Shown: positions 11,921 to 22,214 of the stretch, in pieces
Layout: each line of letters opens with the position of its first letter
Numbering within the stretch: position 1 is the first letter of the stretch
NCBI RefSeq assembly: GCF_000372725.1
Contig: NW_005198244.1
Location: 1,243,841-1,307,840 of the forward strand
Direction: 5' to 3'
Origin: Emiliania huxleyi CCMP1516
Taxonomy: Eukaryota > Haptophyta > Isochrysidales > Noelaerhabdaceae
DNA length: 64,000 nt
Made by a program: the position numbers and the translations under genes
The notes under the pieces: model-generated
Databases searched by the model: none
Seen by the model: the letters and a program-made list of their open reading frames with translations, nothing else
What the model was told of the DNA's origin: nothing

Positions 11921-14257
11921 ATGAGCGGCGCCCTCCTCCCAACCCGCCTCGCCGACCTGGCTCGGGGCGACCTGGCCTGGCTGCGCGCCTTCCTCTCCGG
12001 GCAGGGAACGCACGGCACGTCGCTCGCGGCCCAGCTCGACGCGCGGCACGACACCGAGAAGCAGGACACGCTGCTCACCTGGGCCGCTCGGCACGGGCAG
12101 GCCGAGGCGGCGCGGCTGCTGCTCGAGGGCGGCGCGAGCGTCGGGGCGACGACTGTTGACGGCGCTTCCGCGCTGTATATTGCGTGCCAGGAGGGGCAGA
12201 TTGAGTGCGCCCGGCTGCTCCTCGAGGCTGGCGCGGCGGTCAACCAAGCGGATTCTGAAGGCCGCACGCCGCTGTACGTCGCGAGCGAGGATGGCCACCT
12301 CGAGTGCGCCCGCCTGCTCCTCGAGGCTGGCGCGGCGGTGGCTCATGCAGACGCTGAGGGCTGCACGCCGCTGAACGTCGCGTGCCAGAACGGCCACCTC
12401 GAGATCGCCCGGCTGCTGCGCGACGCTGACGCGGCGGTCAACCAAGCGACGAACTGCGGTACCACGCCGCTGTTCATGGCGTGCCAGGAGGGCCACCCCG
12501 AGTGCGTCCGGCTGCTTCTCGAGGCTGGCGCGGCGGTGGCTAATGCAGACGCTAAAGGCCGCACGCCGCTGATTGTCGCGTGCTACAAGGCCCACCTCGA
12601 GATCGTCCGGCTGCTCCTCGAGGCTGGCGCGGCGGTCAACCAAACTGCTGACGGAGGCTTCTCGCCGCTGCTCATCGCGAGCCAGGAGGGCCAACCCGAG
12701 TGCGTTCGGCTGCTCCTCGAGGCTGGCGCGGCGATCGACCAGGCCGATGAGCAAGGCGCCACGCCGCTGTTCGCGGCGTGCGAGGACGGCCACCTCGAGA
12801 TCGCCCGGCTGCTGCGCGACGCTGGCGCTGGCATCAACCAAGCGATGAACTGCGGTACCACGCCGCTGTTCATAGCGAGCCAGGAGGGCCACGTCGAGTG
12901 CGCGCAGCTGCTCCTCGAGGCTGGCGCGGCGATCAACCAAGCCAAGCAGGGCGGCGCCACGCCGCTGTTCATCGCGTGCCAGGACGGCCAAGTCGAGTGC
13001 GTCCAGCTGTTGCGCGACGCTGGCGCGGCGGTCAACCAAGCCGATGAGGCGGGTACCACGCCGCTGCTCATGGCGTGCATGAATGGCCACCCTGAGTGCG
13101 CCCGGCTGCTCCTCGAGGCTGGCGCGGCGATTGAGCAGGCCATGGACGACGGCTGCACGCCGCTGTTCGCCGCGTGCCATAACAACCACCGCGAAATCGC
13201 CCGGCTGCTCCTCGAGGCTGGCGCTGTGGTCAACCAAGCCCGCAACGACGGTTCCACGCCGCTGTTCGCTGCGTGCCAGAACGGCCACTTCGAGATCGCC
13301 CAGCTGCTGCGCGACGCTGGCGCTGACATCAACCAAGCGATGAACGGCGGCGCCACGCCGCTGCTCGTTGCGTGCCAGAACGGCCACTTCGAGATCGCCC
13401 AGCTGCTGCGCGACGCTGGCGCTGACATCAACCAAGCGATGAACGGCGGCGGCACGCCGCTGCTCGCTGCGTGCCAGAACGGCCACTTCGAGATCGCCCA
13501 GCTGCTGCGCGACGCTGGCGCTGACATCAACCAAGCGATGAACGGCGGCGCCACGCCGCTGCTCGTTGCGTGCCAGAACGGCCACTTCGAGATCGCCCAG
13601 CTGCTGCGCGACGCTGGCGCTGACATCAACCAAGCGATGAACGGCGGCGGCACGCCGCTGCTCGCTGCGTGCCAGAACGGCCAGCTCGAATGCGTTCGGC
13701 TACTCCTCGACGCTGGCGCGGCGATCGACCAGGCCGATGAGGCTGGCACCACGCCGCTGTTCGCGGCGTGCCAGAACGGCCACTTCGAGGTCGCCAAGCT
13801 CCTCTCCTCCTACGGCGCCTCCCGCGCCGCTACGCCCTTCGGCACGCCCGAGGAGGTTGCAAACCGCCAAGGCCATGCCGACCTCGCCGCCTGGCTGGTC
13901 GCCAGCCGCGGCTGGACGCCGCTCGCGCACCTTGAGACCCTCACTGCCGCCCGCGCCACCTCCCTCCTGCGCAGCGGCGCAAGCTTGCACGAGGGCGAGC
14001 CGACGCCGCTGCGGCGCGCCGCGGGCGGCGCGGGCGAGGCGGCGGCGCTGATCCGGCGGGCGGCGGCGCCGTGGTCGCCGGCAAGCCACTCGCTCTTCCC
14101 CGCGCCGGCGCGCGCGCGGGCGGCGCTCCTCGTCCTCTCGATCTACGAGATCCACGAGCGGTACCACCTCGACTCGGCAGGAGCCACGAACGGCATCGCG
14201 GCGCTCGACTTTGGCCACTGCGTCTTGGGCTTCGCCATCACGCGCGAGACGCAGTAG
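11921..14257 (+). CDS. Ankyrin-repeat protein
   Basis: A single open frame of 778 residues from ATG 11921 to TAG 14255-14257. Residues about 45-660 are 18 or so consecutive 33-residue ankyrin repeats with the consensus GxTPLxxACQxGHxExxxLL followed by xxAGAxxNQA. The last repeats diverge (NRQGHADLAAWLVAS). The C-terminal about 110 residues lack a known domain. Repeats at about residues 455-590 (13280-13690) are almost identical at DNA level, with 99-bp units alternating ATPLLV and GTPLLA types, showing recent unit duplication. Ankyrin domains bind proteins, and the partner is unknown. No signal peptide is present. The long antisense frame over this gene is a shadow of the repeat periodicity. 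Confidence 0.9.
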   Translation: MSGALLPTRLADLARGDLAWLRAFLSGQGTHGTSLAAQLDARHDTEKQDTLLTWAARHGQAEAARLLLEGGASVGATTVDGASALYIACQEGQIECARLLLEAGAAVNQADSEGRTPLYVASEDGHLECARLLLEAGAAVAHADAEGCTPLNVACQNGHLEIARLLRDADAAVNQATNCGTTPLFMACQEGHPECVRLLLEAGAAVANADAKGRTPLIVACYKAHLEIVRLLLEAGAAVNQTADGGFSPLLIASQEGQPECVRLLLEAGAAIDQADEQGATPLFAACEDGHLEIARLLRDAGAGINQAMNCGTTPLFIASQEGHVECAQLLLEAGAAINQAKQGGATPLFIACQDGQVECVQLLRDAGAAVNQADEAGTTPLLMACMNGHPECARLLLEAGAAIEQAMDDGCTPLFAACHNNHREIARLLLEAGAVVNQARNDGSTPLFAACQNGHFEIAQLLRDAGADINQAMNGGATPLLVACQNGHFEIAQLLRDAGADINQAMNGGGTPLLAACQNGHFEIAQLLRDAGADINQAMNGGATPLLVACQNGHFEIAQLLRDAGADINQAMNGGGTPLLAACQNGQLECVRLLLDAGAAIDQADEAGTTPLFAACQNGHFEVAKLLSSYGASRAATPFGTPEEVANRQGHADLAAWLVASRGWTPLAHLETLTAARATSLLRSGASLHEGEPTPLRRAAGGAGEAAALIRRAAAPWSPASHSLFPAPARARAALLVLSIYEIHERYHLDSAGATNGIAALDFGHCVLGFAITRETQ

Positions 14258-15766
14258 GGGAGTTGCGTGGCTTCGCGCCCTTACGCTCGCGGCCGACGGC
14301 GCTGTCTTTGAGGTTGCGCGCACCGTGCTGCTACACGCGGTGGCGAGCGAGGTAGAGCGTAGAGTGCGAGGACGCACGACGGGACACATACTACCGCGCG
14401 GCTCCGTCGAGCTCGTCCCTCGGCAAGCTCGAGCTGCTGGCGCTGCAATGTTGGTGCTGGCTGCGTCGCATCCCCCTCGACAGCGTTGGCGGGCGGCGGG
14501 ACGTGTGTCGGTGTGCGACCAGTTCCATCGTCCCTAGAAAAAAAAACCGGACCACACCACCACACGCGGAAATAAAAGGATCCGGCGCCGGCCTCAAGCC
14601 GAGCAGCTGTGAGAGGACTCTTTGGAGTGGCACTTGCCACTTGGAGCACTTGGAGTGCAGTCGCGCCAGCCACCTCTTACACGCGGCCGGCGCCCTCTCG
14701 CGGCAAAAGGGTCGAGCGAGCGGGCAGAGTCGCGATGTCCCTGCGCACCTGGGTGTATTCGAACCTGGTTTGTGGAGCTCCCACAGTGCACAGATGTTCT
14801 GACAGAGACCTGGCCGTTCTGACAGCGTTCTGACAGCGTTCTGACAGTGTTCTGACAGCCGTTCTGACAGCTTTCCGACGGTAATTTACAGTTAAGACTC
14901 ACCATCTGGTCTGAGTAAAGGAGAGCGATATCACAGTGTCGGTTACAGCAGAAAGATTCCTAATTCTCTCCACTACAAAAAAGTCTGGTGGGGAACCGAC
15001 AAGCGACATCATGGCCCCGAATGCCGTGCTCTCTAGGTAATCTGTGGGAGCTCCACAAACCAGGTTTTCGCCGCCTATATGCTCTATCCTGTGCCAAGAC
15101 GGACACGTTTTGACAATCAAAATCTACCTCAAAATTTGCGGCCGCCCCTCGAAATTTGCTGATCAAAATTTGCGGTGGCCCGGATCGAAACCTGTACTTT
15201 GGTCAACCTCGCCCCGGCTACTGCATGCTGGAGAGCACATATGCCTTGTGCGAGAACGCGACGGTTGCATACATCTTACATGCCTTCTAGGGGAGATAGG
15301 GGCAGTGGTGCGGTGGCGGTAGCGGGGAAGCGCGGCGGCGGGGCCTGCAAACACCAAACCCTTTAACTTATCAAGTTTTCATGTTAAATTTGTTAGCACA
15401 CATGACAGCCGTTGACACACGATTCACATAGACAATCTCATACACAATACACAGTCTTGGGACAAATGTGAAATGACGCAATAATCATTATTCAATACGA
15501 AAAGGTCAAATCTCAAAAAAAAAGAACACTGAACACCGGTGCACAAAGATCGCGCACGGGCGGGGACCTGTTCCTCTTTACCCATCTCCTAGTAGAGGTG
15601 AGCGTCTTATTTATTTATTTACATATTCATACAGTCTGCGCGGAGACACCGGAGAGCCGTACGATTTTCACACACCCGTGCTGACCCCGATCCCCGCGTG
15701 CTGACCCCCGTTAGCCGTTTGACCCCCCGGAACCCGCGACCGCGCCGTGCGCTATGACAATTCATC
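14258..15766. other. Gene-free region with small repeats
   Basis: Contains a degenerate array of about 12-bp units based on GTTCTGACAGC (14797-14880), the TIR element at 14762-15066, short AAATTTGCGG repeats near 15125-15175, and an A/T-rich stretch at 15360-15620. No gene is supported. Confidence 0.5.
14762..15066. mobile_element. Small non-autonomous element with 25-bp terminal inverted repeats
   Basis: AACCTGGTTTGTGGAGCTCC followed by CACAG at 14762-14786 is matched exactly in reverse complement at 15042-15066. TTCG flanks both ends and may be a 4-bp target duplication. The element is 305 bp with no coding potential, so it is MITE-like. It also contains the GTTCTGACAG minisatellite. Confidence 0.7.
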
Positions 15767-16872
15767 TTATTGTGCGCGAGACAGCACGGACTTCTTGCGT
15801 CCTGCCGCGCCAAAGAGCCCGGTGGCGCGGCGACGGCTCGGCGTCGCACCGGCGGCGTCCTCGCGCGGCGTCTTGGCTTTGGCCGCGGTGAGCTCCTCGA
15901 CCTGCGCCTGCAGTTCTCGAATCTTCGCGCCCTGCCGCATCAGCTCGGCGCGCAGCGCCTGTGGGCAACGCGTCACGCTGTGGACATGGCGCGGGCATTG
16001 GTGTGGGCGGGGTTGCAGAGGGCGCAGAGGCATGTCCCGGATCGGTGTGCTGGTCAGTGGTGCGTGTGTGCTGCGCCTCCTTCTCCGGGTTGTCGACGCC
16101 GCCCTGCAGCGCGTTTTCCGCCGTGCAGCGCACCTTCCACGCCTCGCCTACACACGGCCGGCACAAGCGGACGGGTCGGGCCCGCGGGACGGCCGCGCAC
16201 GGGTGGAAGCACGCACGCACCGCCGCTGCCGGGCAAGCTGTACGACCAGCGACCGCCCCCCATCCCCTTGGGTGCACAAGGCGACTCGGGCAACCGCCCG
16301 ACGAGCGAGAGAAAGAAGCGTCCCACCGCGCCCTCCGAGGGCGCAGGCGCGCGTTCGTCGTCGGTGGCCGCCGCCTCGGCCTCTTGTGCCGCCGGAGTGG
16401 TCGGCGCAGGCGGGCGTTCGTCGTCCGGCGGCGCCTCCGCGGGCGATGGCGGAGGAGGCTGGTCCGTCAGAGACGCCTCGGACGTCACGGAGTGGCGCCA
16501 GCTCGGGGACGGAAGCGCCTGCGCCAGGTTCTCCAGCCAGGAGCGCTGCACGGCCTGGGGTGTGGGCGAGGTGAGGCCGCCGGCCGGCGCCGCAGCCGCG
16601 GCCGGCGAAAACACCTCCGTCTCCGCCAGCCAGGTCCGCTGCACGGCCTGGGGCGTGGGCGAGGCTCCTTGCCAGGCTCCACCGAGGATGCCCTTGCCAG
16701 GCTCCACCGAGGAACTCTCGCGAGGCGAGTTGGCCGAGGCCGAGCTGAGCGGCGAGAGCGGCGTGCGGCTGTCCACGAGAGTTTCGGGAGGAGCGGTGAT
16801 CGGAGGCGGTAGGCCTGTCGAGTTCTTCCTGCTGAGCGTGTAGCGGCGGTGGAGCCGGTCGAGGTCAACCAT
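15767..16872 (-). CDS. Unrecognised protein with C-terminal coiled coil
   Basis: Three exons on the minus strand join in frame: 16872-16230, 16147-16077 and 15958-15767, giving 301 residues from an ATG reading MVDLDRLHRRYTLSRKN. The middle is Ser/Pro/Ala-rich and disordered. A short motif occurs twice (TPQAVQRTWLAE and TPQAVQRSWLEN at about residues 72-110). The C-terminus (about 235-275) is a predicted coiled coil (ALRAELMRQGAKIRELQAQV), ending in a basic tail. Both introns use GC donors (G|GCAGCG and GAG|GCGCAG). The joins restore an unbroken heptad pattern, which supports them. I do not recognise the family; a structural or cytoskeletal role is only a guess. Confidence 0.6.
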
Positions 16873-18411
16873 GACCGTAATGCTTCAGCGTCAGGCCTGT
16901 GCCTCAATTCGAATGGGGCTAGGGTTCACATAAACGCACACAATTCCGGACCCAAGACGCACAAGCACAGACACGGGTGACTCGAGTATGGTAGGGGTGC
17001 GAAGTGGTGGTTTAGGTTTGTTGTTAACAAGTGAAGACACAGAGCTCACACAGAATCACAGCGGGAGGAAAGCGAGTCGCAATTCCTGGGGTCCTTCTGG
17101 CGGGCCACCCTGTCCAGAAAGGCATGGCCATGGGTGGTGGTGGGCAGGTGGGGGGGGGGGGGGGGTATGAAGACTCGCTCCCTCCCTCTACTGCCGCCAC
17201 CGAGCGGCCCGAGCAGGAGCCTTCGCCAGGTCGTGTGAAGAGCACACATGCTGTAGTGAGTGAGTGGTCCCGGGCCCTGCGGGAACTAAGTCGACGCAAG
17301 TTAGTCTGTGAGCTGGACGAGATCTAGTGGTGCGCCGAGGCGGGTCAAGTGGTGAAGTGCTCCCGGGAGTCGTGGTCGGAGGCCGGGACACTACGCGCAC
17401 TAACTTAGTGCGCGGAAGTGAGTGCCTCCGGCCGGCCGCGAGGGGAGTGGTCCGGCGGGCCGCTCGTAGTGCCCTTCGCCGGCGGACGGAGGCGGGCTCG
17501 GCTACTACGCGCACTAACTTAGTGCGCGGAAGTGAGTGCCTCCGGCCGGCCGCGAGGGGAGTGGTCCGGCGGGCCGCTCGTAGTGCCCTTCGCCGGCGGA
17601 CGGAGGCGGGCTCGGCTACTACTAGCGCACTAACTTAGTGCGCGGAAGTGAGTGCCTCCCGCCCACCCCGCGCACTAAGTTGGTGCGTGTAGTGAGTGGG
17701 CCGCCGGCGAGCGGGCTAGTGGGTGAGTGCCTCCCGCCCACCCCGCGCACTAAGTTGGTGCGCGTAGTGAGTGGGCCGCCGGCGAGCGGGCTAGTGGGTG
17801 AGTGCTTCCCGCCACCCCGCGCACTAAGTTGGTGCGCGTAGTGAGTGGGCCGCCGGCGAGCGGGCTAGTGGGTGAGTGCTTCCCGCCACCCCGCGCACTA
17901 AGATAGTGCGCGTAGTGAGTGGGCCGCCGGCGAGCGGGCGAGTGCCTCCCGCCACCCCGCACACTAAGATAGTGCGCGTAGTGGGTGGGCCGCCTTCTAG
18001 TGGTCGGCGAGGCCGTGGCCAGTGCCCCGGCCCTGCGGCGCCGCCTAGTGAGTGAGTGCTCGCCGACCCTCCCCACACTAAGTCGGCATGCGTGCTGTGT
18101 TTTTTAGTTGGCGAAGGCTCCTGGCCCGAGCGCCATGAGGTAGGCGCACGCCTGCACGCGCTTGTGTCGCGGAGCTGCTGCAGCTGGCTGCGCCACTCGC
18201 CGACACCCTTCTGGTTGGCGCCTCAATGTCGCCCCGGGCTGCCCCGGGGGCATGCGGATTTTCTTCTTTACGACCTTGACATTGGTCAAGCTCTGGCGAG
18301 TAGAGACCACGCCTGCATTCACAGCACAAGCCCTCGCCGGGGGCTCGAGCATGCGCAGCGAAAAGCAATACCCCCTGTGAAAAAGTGAGGCGTGCTGTAC
18401 TCGCCAGGGTC
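16873..18411. other. Intergenic with satellite array
   Basis: Contains a dispersed motif (ACATAAACGCACACAATTCC, 16928 onward) also seen near 31090-31930, a run of G at 17151-17164, and the satellite array at 17395-17990. A short stretch at 17080-17128 is the reverse complement of 9098-9150. No gene is supported. Confidence 0.5.
17395..17990. repeat. Satellite array with a palindromic core
   Basis: Units begin with GCGCACTAA[G/C]TT[A/G]GTGCGC, a 19-bp near-perfect palindrome. The first units (starts near 17395, 17509 and 17625) are 114-116 bp. Later units (17670, 17745, 17819, 17893, 17959) are 66-75 bp with different filler. A decayed remnant is at about 18077. The conserved part is the palindrome, not the filler. 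Confidence 0.85.
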
Positions 18412-19044
18412 ATGCTAGCGGCGCTGTTGCTCCTCTCTGCCCACGCCGCCGCGTCCAGCGGCCGGGAGGAGCATCCCCTCGCCAAGTCGATCTCCACCGC
18501 CGTCCACGCGACGGGCGCCAGGCTTGAGGGGCTCTCGGCTCGCACGTCGCACGCGCTCGCGCACTCCTTCTCCTCGGCGAGCGAGGCGGCGGGAAGCGCG
18601 CTCCACGAGCTGCAGCACACGCTGCGCGAAGGGCTTCCCCATATCCTCGACAAGCCCACCCGCGTGCTGCCTGAGAAGCATGCGCCGCACCCCGCAAAGC
18701 CCCTGCCCAACGCGCCCTCGAACCTGACGCGCGGCGGCGGGGTGCCGCACCGCCACGCGCCTTCGCCGCCGCACCGCCACGCGCCGCCGCCGCCGCACCG
18801 CCACGCGCCGCCGCCGCCGCATCGCCAGCACCGCCATGCGCCCCCCTTCGTCGCCAAAGCGCAGCCGCCGCCGCCGCCGCTGCCGCCGCCGAGGCCAAAC
18901 GCCTCCCGCGGCGCGCCGCCGCCGCCGCCGCCGCCGCTGCCGTCGCCGCCGCCACATATGGCCACTCGCAACGGCTACTTCGCCTCTTTCTCGGGGGCCG
19001 GCGCTGATGCTGCCGCCGCTACCGCCCCCACGCAGCGCGCCTGA
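18412..19044 (+). CDS. Secreted His/Pro-rich protein
   Basis: An open frame of 210 residues from ATG 18412. A signal peptide is clear (MLAALLLLSAHAAASS). Residues about 20-90 are amphipathic and uncharacterised. Residues about 95-190 are built from HRHAPPPP units and long proline runs, like extensin or pherophorin-type wall proteins. The C-terminus is Ala/Thr-rich. A cell-surface or extracellular structural role is likely by composition only. The histidine clusters could bind metal. Low complexity makes homology calls unreliable, but the signal peptide and frame length support a real gene. Confidence 0.55.
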   Translation: MLAALLLLSAHAAASSGREEHPLAKSISTAVHATGARLEGLSARTSHALAHSFSSASEAAGSALHELQHTLREGLPHILDKPTRVLPEKHAPHPAKPLPNAPSNLTRGGGVPHRHAPSPPHRHAPPPPHRHAPPPPHRQHRHAPPFVAKAQPPPPPLPPPRPNASRGAPPPPPPPLPSPPPHMATRNGYFASFSGAGADAAAATAPTQRA

Positions 19045-19583
19045 GCCCTCGAGCCTGAGGCTGAGCCCGCGGCGCGGGAGGGGGCGGGCGGGGGCTAGAG
19101 GGCGGGGGGGGCGAGCGGCAATGCGCTCAGTCAGTGGTGTTTAGTTGGTGCACATATCGCAGGCAGCTCGCAGCGGCGCAGATAGCTATAGGGCGTTTTC
19201 TGCTTCTCATTATTGTAGGTCGTCGTAACACAGATTGGCGCACAGTCTCCGCACATAAGTGAAAGTGTGTCAAGAGATGAGTCAAGTGTCTCTCTCGAGC
19301 GGTGGTCTCTCTCTCAGATCGTCGTCTCGGGTCTCACACCGTGTATGCGTCGGGGCGTGAGGGGCGTGGGGGGCGCGAGTGCCGCGTGCGGGCCGCGCCG
19401 CCGCGCCGGCTCGGCAATGCAGATCGATGTAGGCATGGCGCATGCCATGCGCCGGCATGCGGTGAGTCGGTTTAACAGGGAGACAACAGACATGTGCCGC
19501 GGTCGCCTCGCGCGCGCTCCGCCGCCGACGCGCGCAACAGAATAACGTAAACCACGGAGACTGATGCATCTCCTCTGAGAGGC
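19045..19583. other. Intergenic, nothing identified
   Basis: Short open frames only, with some TC-rich and CATGCGCC-rich sequence. No supported gene or repeat. Confidence 0.4.
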
Positions 19584-19861
19584 TCATGTCGCAGCTAGCG
19601 CACGCTGTCGCCGCCGCTGCAGCCAGCGCCCCGCCGGCCCATCGTCACACGAGTCCTCCTCCGCCGGCGCGAAGAAGCTCCAGCCTTTCGCCTGCGCACG
19701 CGTCCGCTGCCCGCCGCCGCCGTCTGCCGAGTCGGCGGGGCGGGGGGGGAGCGCCGGCCGCGGCACCGCCCGCGGGCGAGCCGCATCGCCGGCCTCGAGC
19801 GGCCGGGCGGGGTCGAGGGCCTGGAGGTGCGAGGAGGCAAGGGGGGGGGGGGGGTGGGGCG
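19584..19861 (-). CDS. Possible 3' part of a gene cut by the assembly gap
   Basis: On the minus strand a frame leaves the N gap and ends at 19584, with a protein-like stretch KGWSFFAPAEEDSCDDGPAG followed by a basic tail. The upstream part would lie in the gap. No family is recognised. High GC content makes chance frames likely. Confidence 0.2.
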
Positions 19862-19961
19862 NNNNNNNNNNNNNNNNNNNNNNNNNNNNNNNNNNNNNNN
19901 NNNNNNNNNNNNNNNNNNNNNNNNNNNNNNNNNNNNNNNNNNNNNNNNNNNNNNNNNNNNN
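19862..19961. other. Assembly gap (100 N)
   Basis: A run of exactly 100 N, the usual placeholder for a gap of unknown size. It is preceded by a poly-G run that probably stopped sequencing. Confidence 0.99.
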
Positions 19962-20036
19962 TAACATCCAAGGGCTGCGGTTGGTACTTCGCACTTTCTG
20001 TAGAAACGTGTCCATGAATAAATACGTGGGTCGCCT

Positions 20037-21490
20037 CTAGTGCGCTTTCGGTAAACTCTCTTGGTCCGTGACGGTACTCGGTTGTTGTCGAGTTGTAGCC
20101 CGCTCTCTAGCGAGTGCAGAAGCACCAGTTCGTTTCGGGTGAGGGGGGAAGGGCCCGGCATCTAGGGCGGCGGCTGCCCACTCCAGCAGGCCTCCGTCGA
20201 AGGAGGAGGCGGACGGGTGGCCGAGCAGCCGCGCGACCAGCCACGCGAGGGAAGAGCGCCAGCCCGAGCCGCAGTAGAGGAGCAGCCGCGCCGTCTCGCC
20301 GGCCGCCTCCTCCGACACCGCCCCCTCCGCCCCGCCCGCCCGCCGCGAGCCTCGCTGCAGCAGCCCCGCCTGCCGCCACGAGGCGGCGAGCTCGCGCAGC
20401 GGCCTCAGCACACCAGTCCGGATGTATTAGAATATTTTAGTAATGAGATTTTATGTTATTATCTGTTATTAAACGCCTCAGCACGCCGGTGCGGGGCGCG
20501 TAGTACTCGCTGCCGACGAAGGTGGAGGGGCCCCACCGGGCGGGGAGGGCGCCTGGGGCGAGGGCGGGGCGAGGCACGCGTCTCCCCACGCCGGGGCGTG
20601 AAGTGTGGCTGGCGGGAGGTGTGGGTGGGTGGGCGGGAGGTGTGCCAGGGATGCGGCCGTGCGGCATCGCGTAGGCGTAGTCGTGCCCCTCGCCCGCAAA
20701 CTCGCACGGCGCGCGCACGTCGCCGATCCGCAGCCCGCCGCTGCCGCCGCCGCCGCCTCCGCTCGCAGCGACCGCCGCCGCCACCTCCTCAACACTGGCG
20801 CGGTACTCCGGGCGGCGCGGGAAGGCGCCACCGCGCCCGTCGAAGAAGTCGGCGACCTACAGGACGCTTCGCGGACGTGTCGGTGGACCGGGACACGGAC
20901 GGCCCCGCGTCCAAGCACCCTCCCACCGGCGCAGCCGGCGACGGCTCCCCCGCGACCGGGAAGCCTCCGTCCAGCCAGAGACTCATCCCTCCGTCGAGCA
21001 GGGCGACGCGCTCGACGCCGGCGTAGGCGAGGCACCAGACGAGCCGCGCGGCCACGATCGGGTCGGCCACGCCCTCGCGCGACGCCGCCGGCCGGTAGCG
21101 GTGGTGGTGCCCTCGCTCCTGCGCCTCCCGCGCCGCCGTCGTGTGCCGCCGGCACTGTGTGTAGACGACGCATCGGCGCCTTGCGCGCACGCCGTGGCGC
21201 TCGAGCGCGGCACGTAGCGCCGCCGGCGGGCGCAGGTTGTAGTTGCCCGGCAGTGGCAACGGCGACCCTGTCGCGTCCTCTTCGTACACGTCCACTGCGG
21301 CGAGGTCAAACAGGACGGCGCCAGGAACGAAGCAGGACGCTCCCGACGCAGCGCAGCCCACGGTCGCCTCGAGCACAAGCGGCGGGTCGTCGCTGGCGAT
21401 CGCGGACGCGAGGGTGGACGGGCAGATCAGCGCGACCTCGCCAGCCGGGTCTGCACCTTTGGGCGTGTTGAAGGCTGGCGCCGCGCCCAT
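20037..21490 (-). CDS. Double-domain rhodanese (sulfurtransferase)
   Basis: Thiosulfate or 3-mercaptopyruvate sulfurtransferase-like protein. Four exons on the minus strand join in frame: 21490-20927, 20856-20646, 20552-20477 and 20403-20037, giving 405 residues. The N-terminal rhodanese domain (about 15-185) includes FVPGAVLFDL and GVERVALLDGGMSLWLDGGF. The C-terminal domain (about 190-375) includes IGDVRAP, HGRIPGA and the active-site loop LLYCGSGWRSS, whose cysteine would carry the persulfide. Introns are GT (20926-20857), GC (20645-20553) and GC (20476-20404). The last is AT-rich and flanked by a 10-bp direct repeat. No clear targeting peptide is visible. Substrate and compartment are unknown. 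Confidence 0.85.
20404..20476 (-). other. AT-rich intron with flanking direct repeats (introner-like)
   Basis: This 73-nt GC-AG intron is far more AT-rich than the surrounding exons. GTGCTGAGGC occurs at both its 5' exon border and its 3' end, so the splice sites fall at equivalent positions within the repeat (GTGCTGAG|GC). This is the pattern expected of an intron inserted with target-site duplication. Confidence 0.6.
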
Positions 21491-21519
21491 TGCGAGCGCT
21501 GGCCAGCGTTCTTTCACAG

Positions 21520-21660
21520 CCTTGTTAGAGAGAGGAGAAGAAAATACGTGGCGCTATGCGCTGGTCTGTGAGAGGTCGAGGTGCGAGCCCTGGAGGCCCT
21601 GGGGATGGAGAGACTACCCGCGGGCCTAGAAGGCCCGCGCGCAGGGGGGTGGGACATTGA
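21520..21660 (+). repeat. GAGAAGAAAATACG repeat family, copy A
   Basis: GAGAAGAAAATACG, then GCGCTGGTCTGTGAGAGGT and GAGCCCTGGAGGCCCTGGGG, then a GCGGGCCTAGAAGGCCCGCG hairpin and GGGACATTGAGA. The same order is found at 22215-22420, 31515-31870 and 32030-32100. Confidence 0.8.
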
Positions 21661-21859
21661 GACCGGTCATGAATGAGTGCGCGACACGCATGTTGCGAGC
21701 AGCGTTGTTTATGTTCTGCGCGTCGCCACAGACAGCGGCGCGCGAGAGCTGTTGCGAGTGGTGCTGGACGAAGCCCCGGGCGCTGCCGGAGGCTGTGCCG
21801 GAGGCTGTGCGGTCGACGGCGCTCGGGCTGCCGACCTCTTTGGCGAAGTTGTGGATGAT

Positions 21860-22205
21860 TCTCTAGGTCGGCGGCGCGATGCCGCCCGGGCTTTCGACGA
21901 GACAAATTTTGACGATTCCGTTCTTGACATGGAGCGCGTCGTAGTACTGTCCCTTGTGCTCTTTGACCCAGCCTTTGCCGGTCGCATGGACGAGCGGGCC
22001 CTGTGACTTGTGGCCGCGCTCTTTGCACCCAAGAAACAAACAAAAACCTTGAGCAAGGTTTGGTCAAGGGTGCTGCCGAAACCAAACTTGTGGCCCAGTG
22101 ACGCACAGCATCCGCCGTGTGCCGCCGAGCCCTGCCCAGCTTGCCTCGTCTTTGTGAGGGCGCTAGGCACCTTGACTTCGTAGTGGACATCACGCTGGGA
22201 CTGCA
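21860..22205 (-). mobile_element. Fossil of a repeat-encoded protein, family not identified
   Basis: On the minus strand the sequence reads protein-like stretches such as LGHKFGFGSTLDQTLLKVFV and GKGWVKEHKGQYYDALHVKN, then LVESPGGIAPPT. I associate this style of sequence with multicopy element proteins in algal genomes, but I cannot name the family. It is degenerate and flanked by copies of the GAGAAGAAAATACG repeat. Confidence 0.35.
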
Positions 22206-22214
22206 GGTTTCACA

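Noticed and set aside
17395-17990. CRISPR-like array
   Set aside because: The repeat-spacer look is superficial. Units change length, filler sequences are themselves related, the organism is eukaryotic, and no cas genes are nearby.
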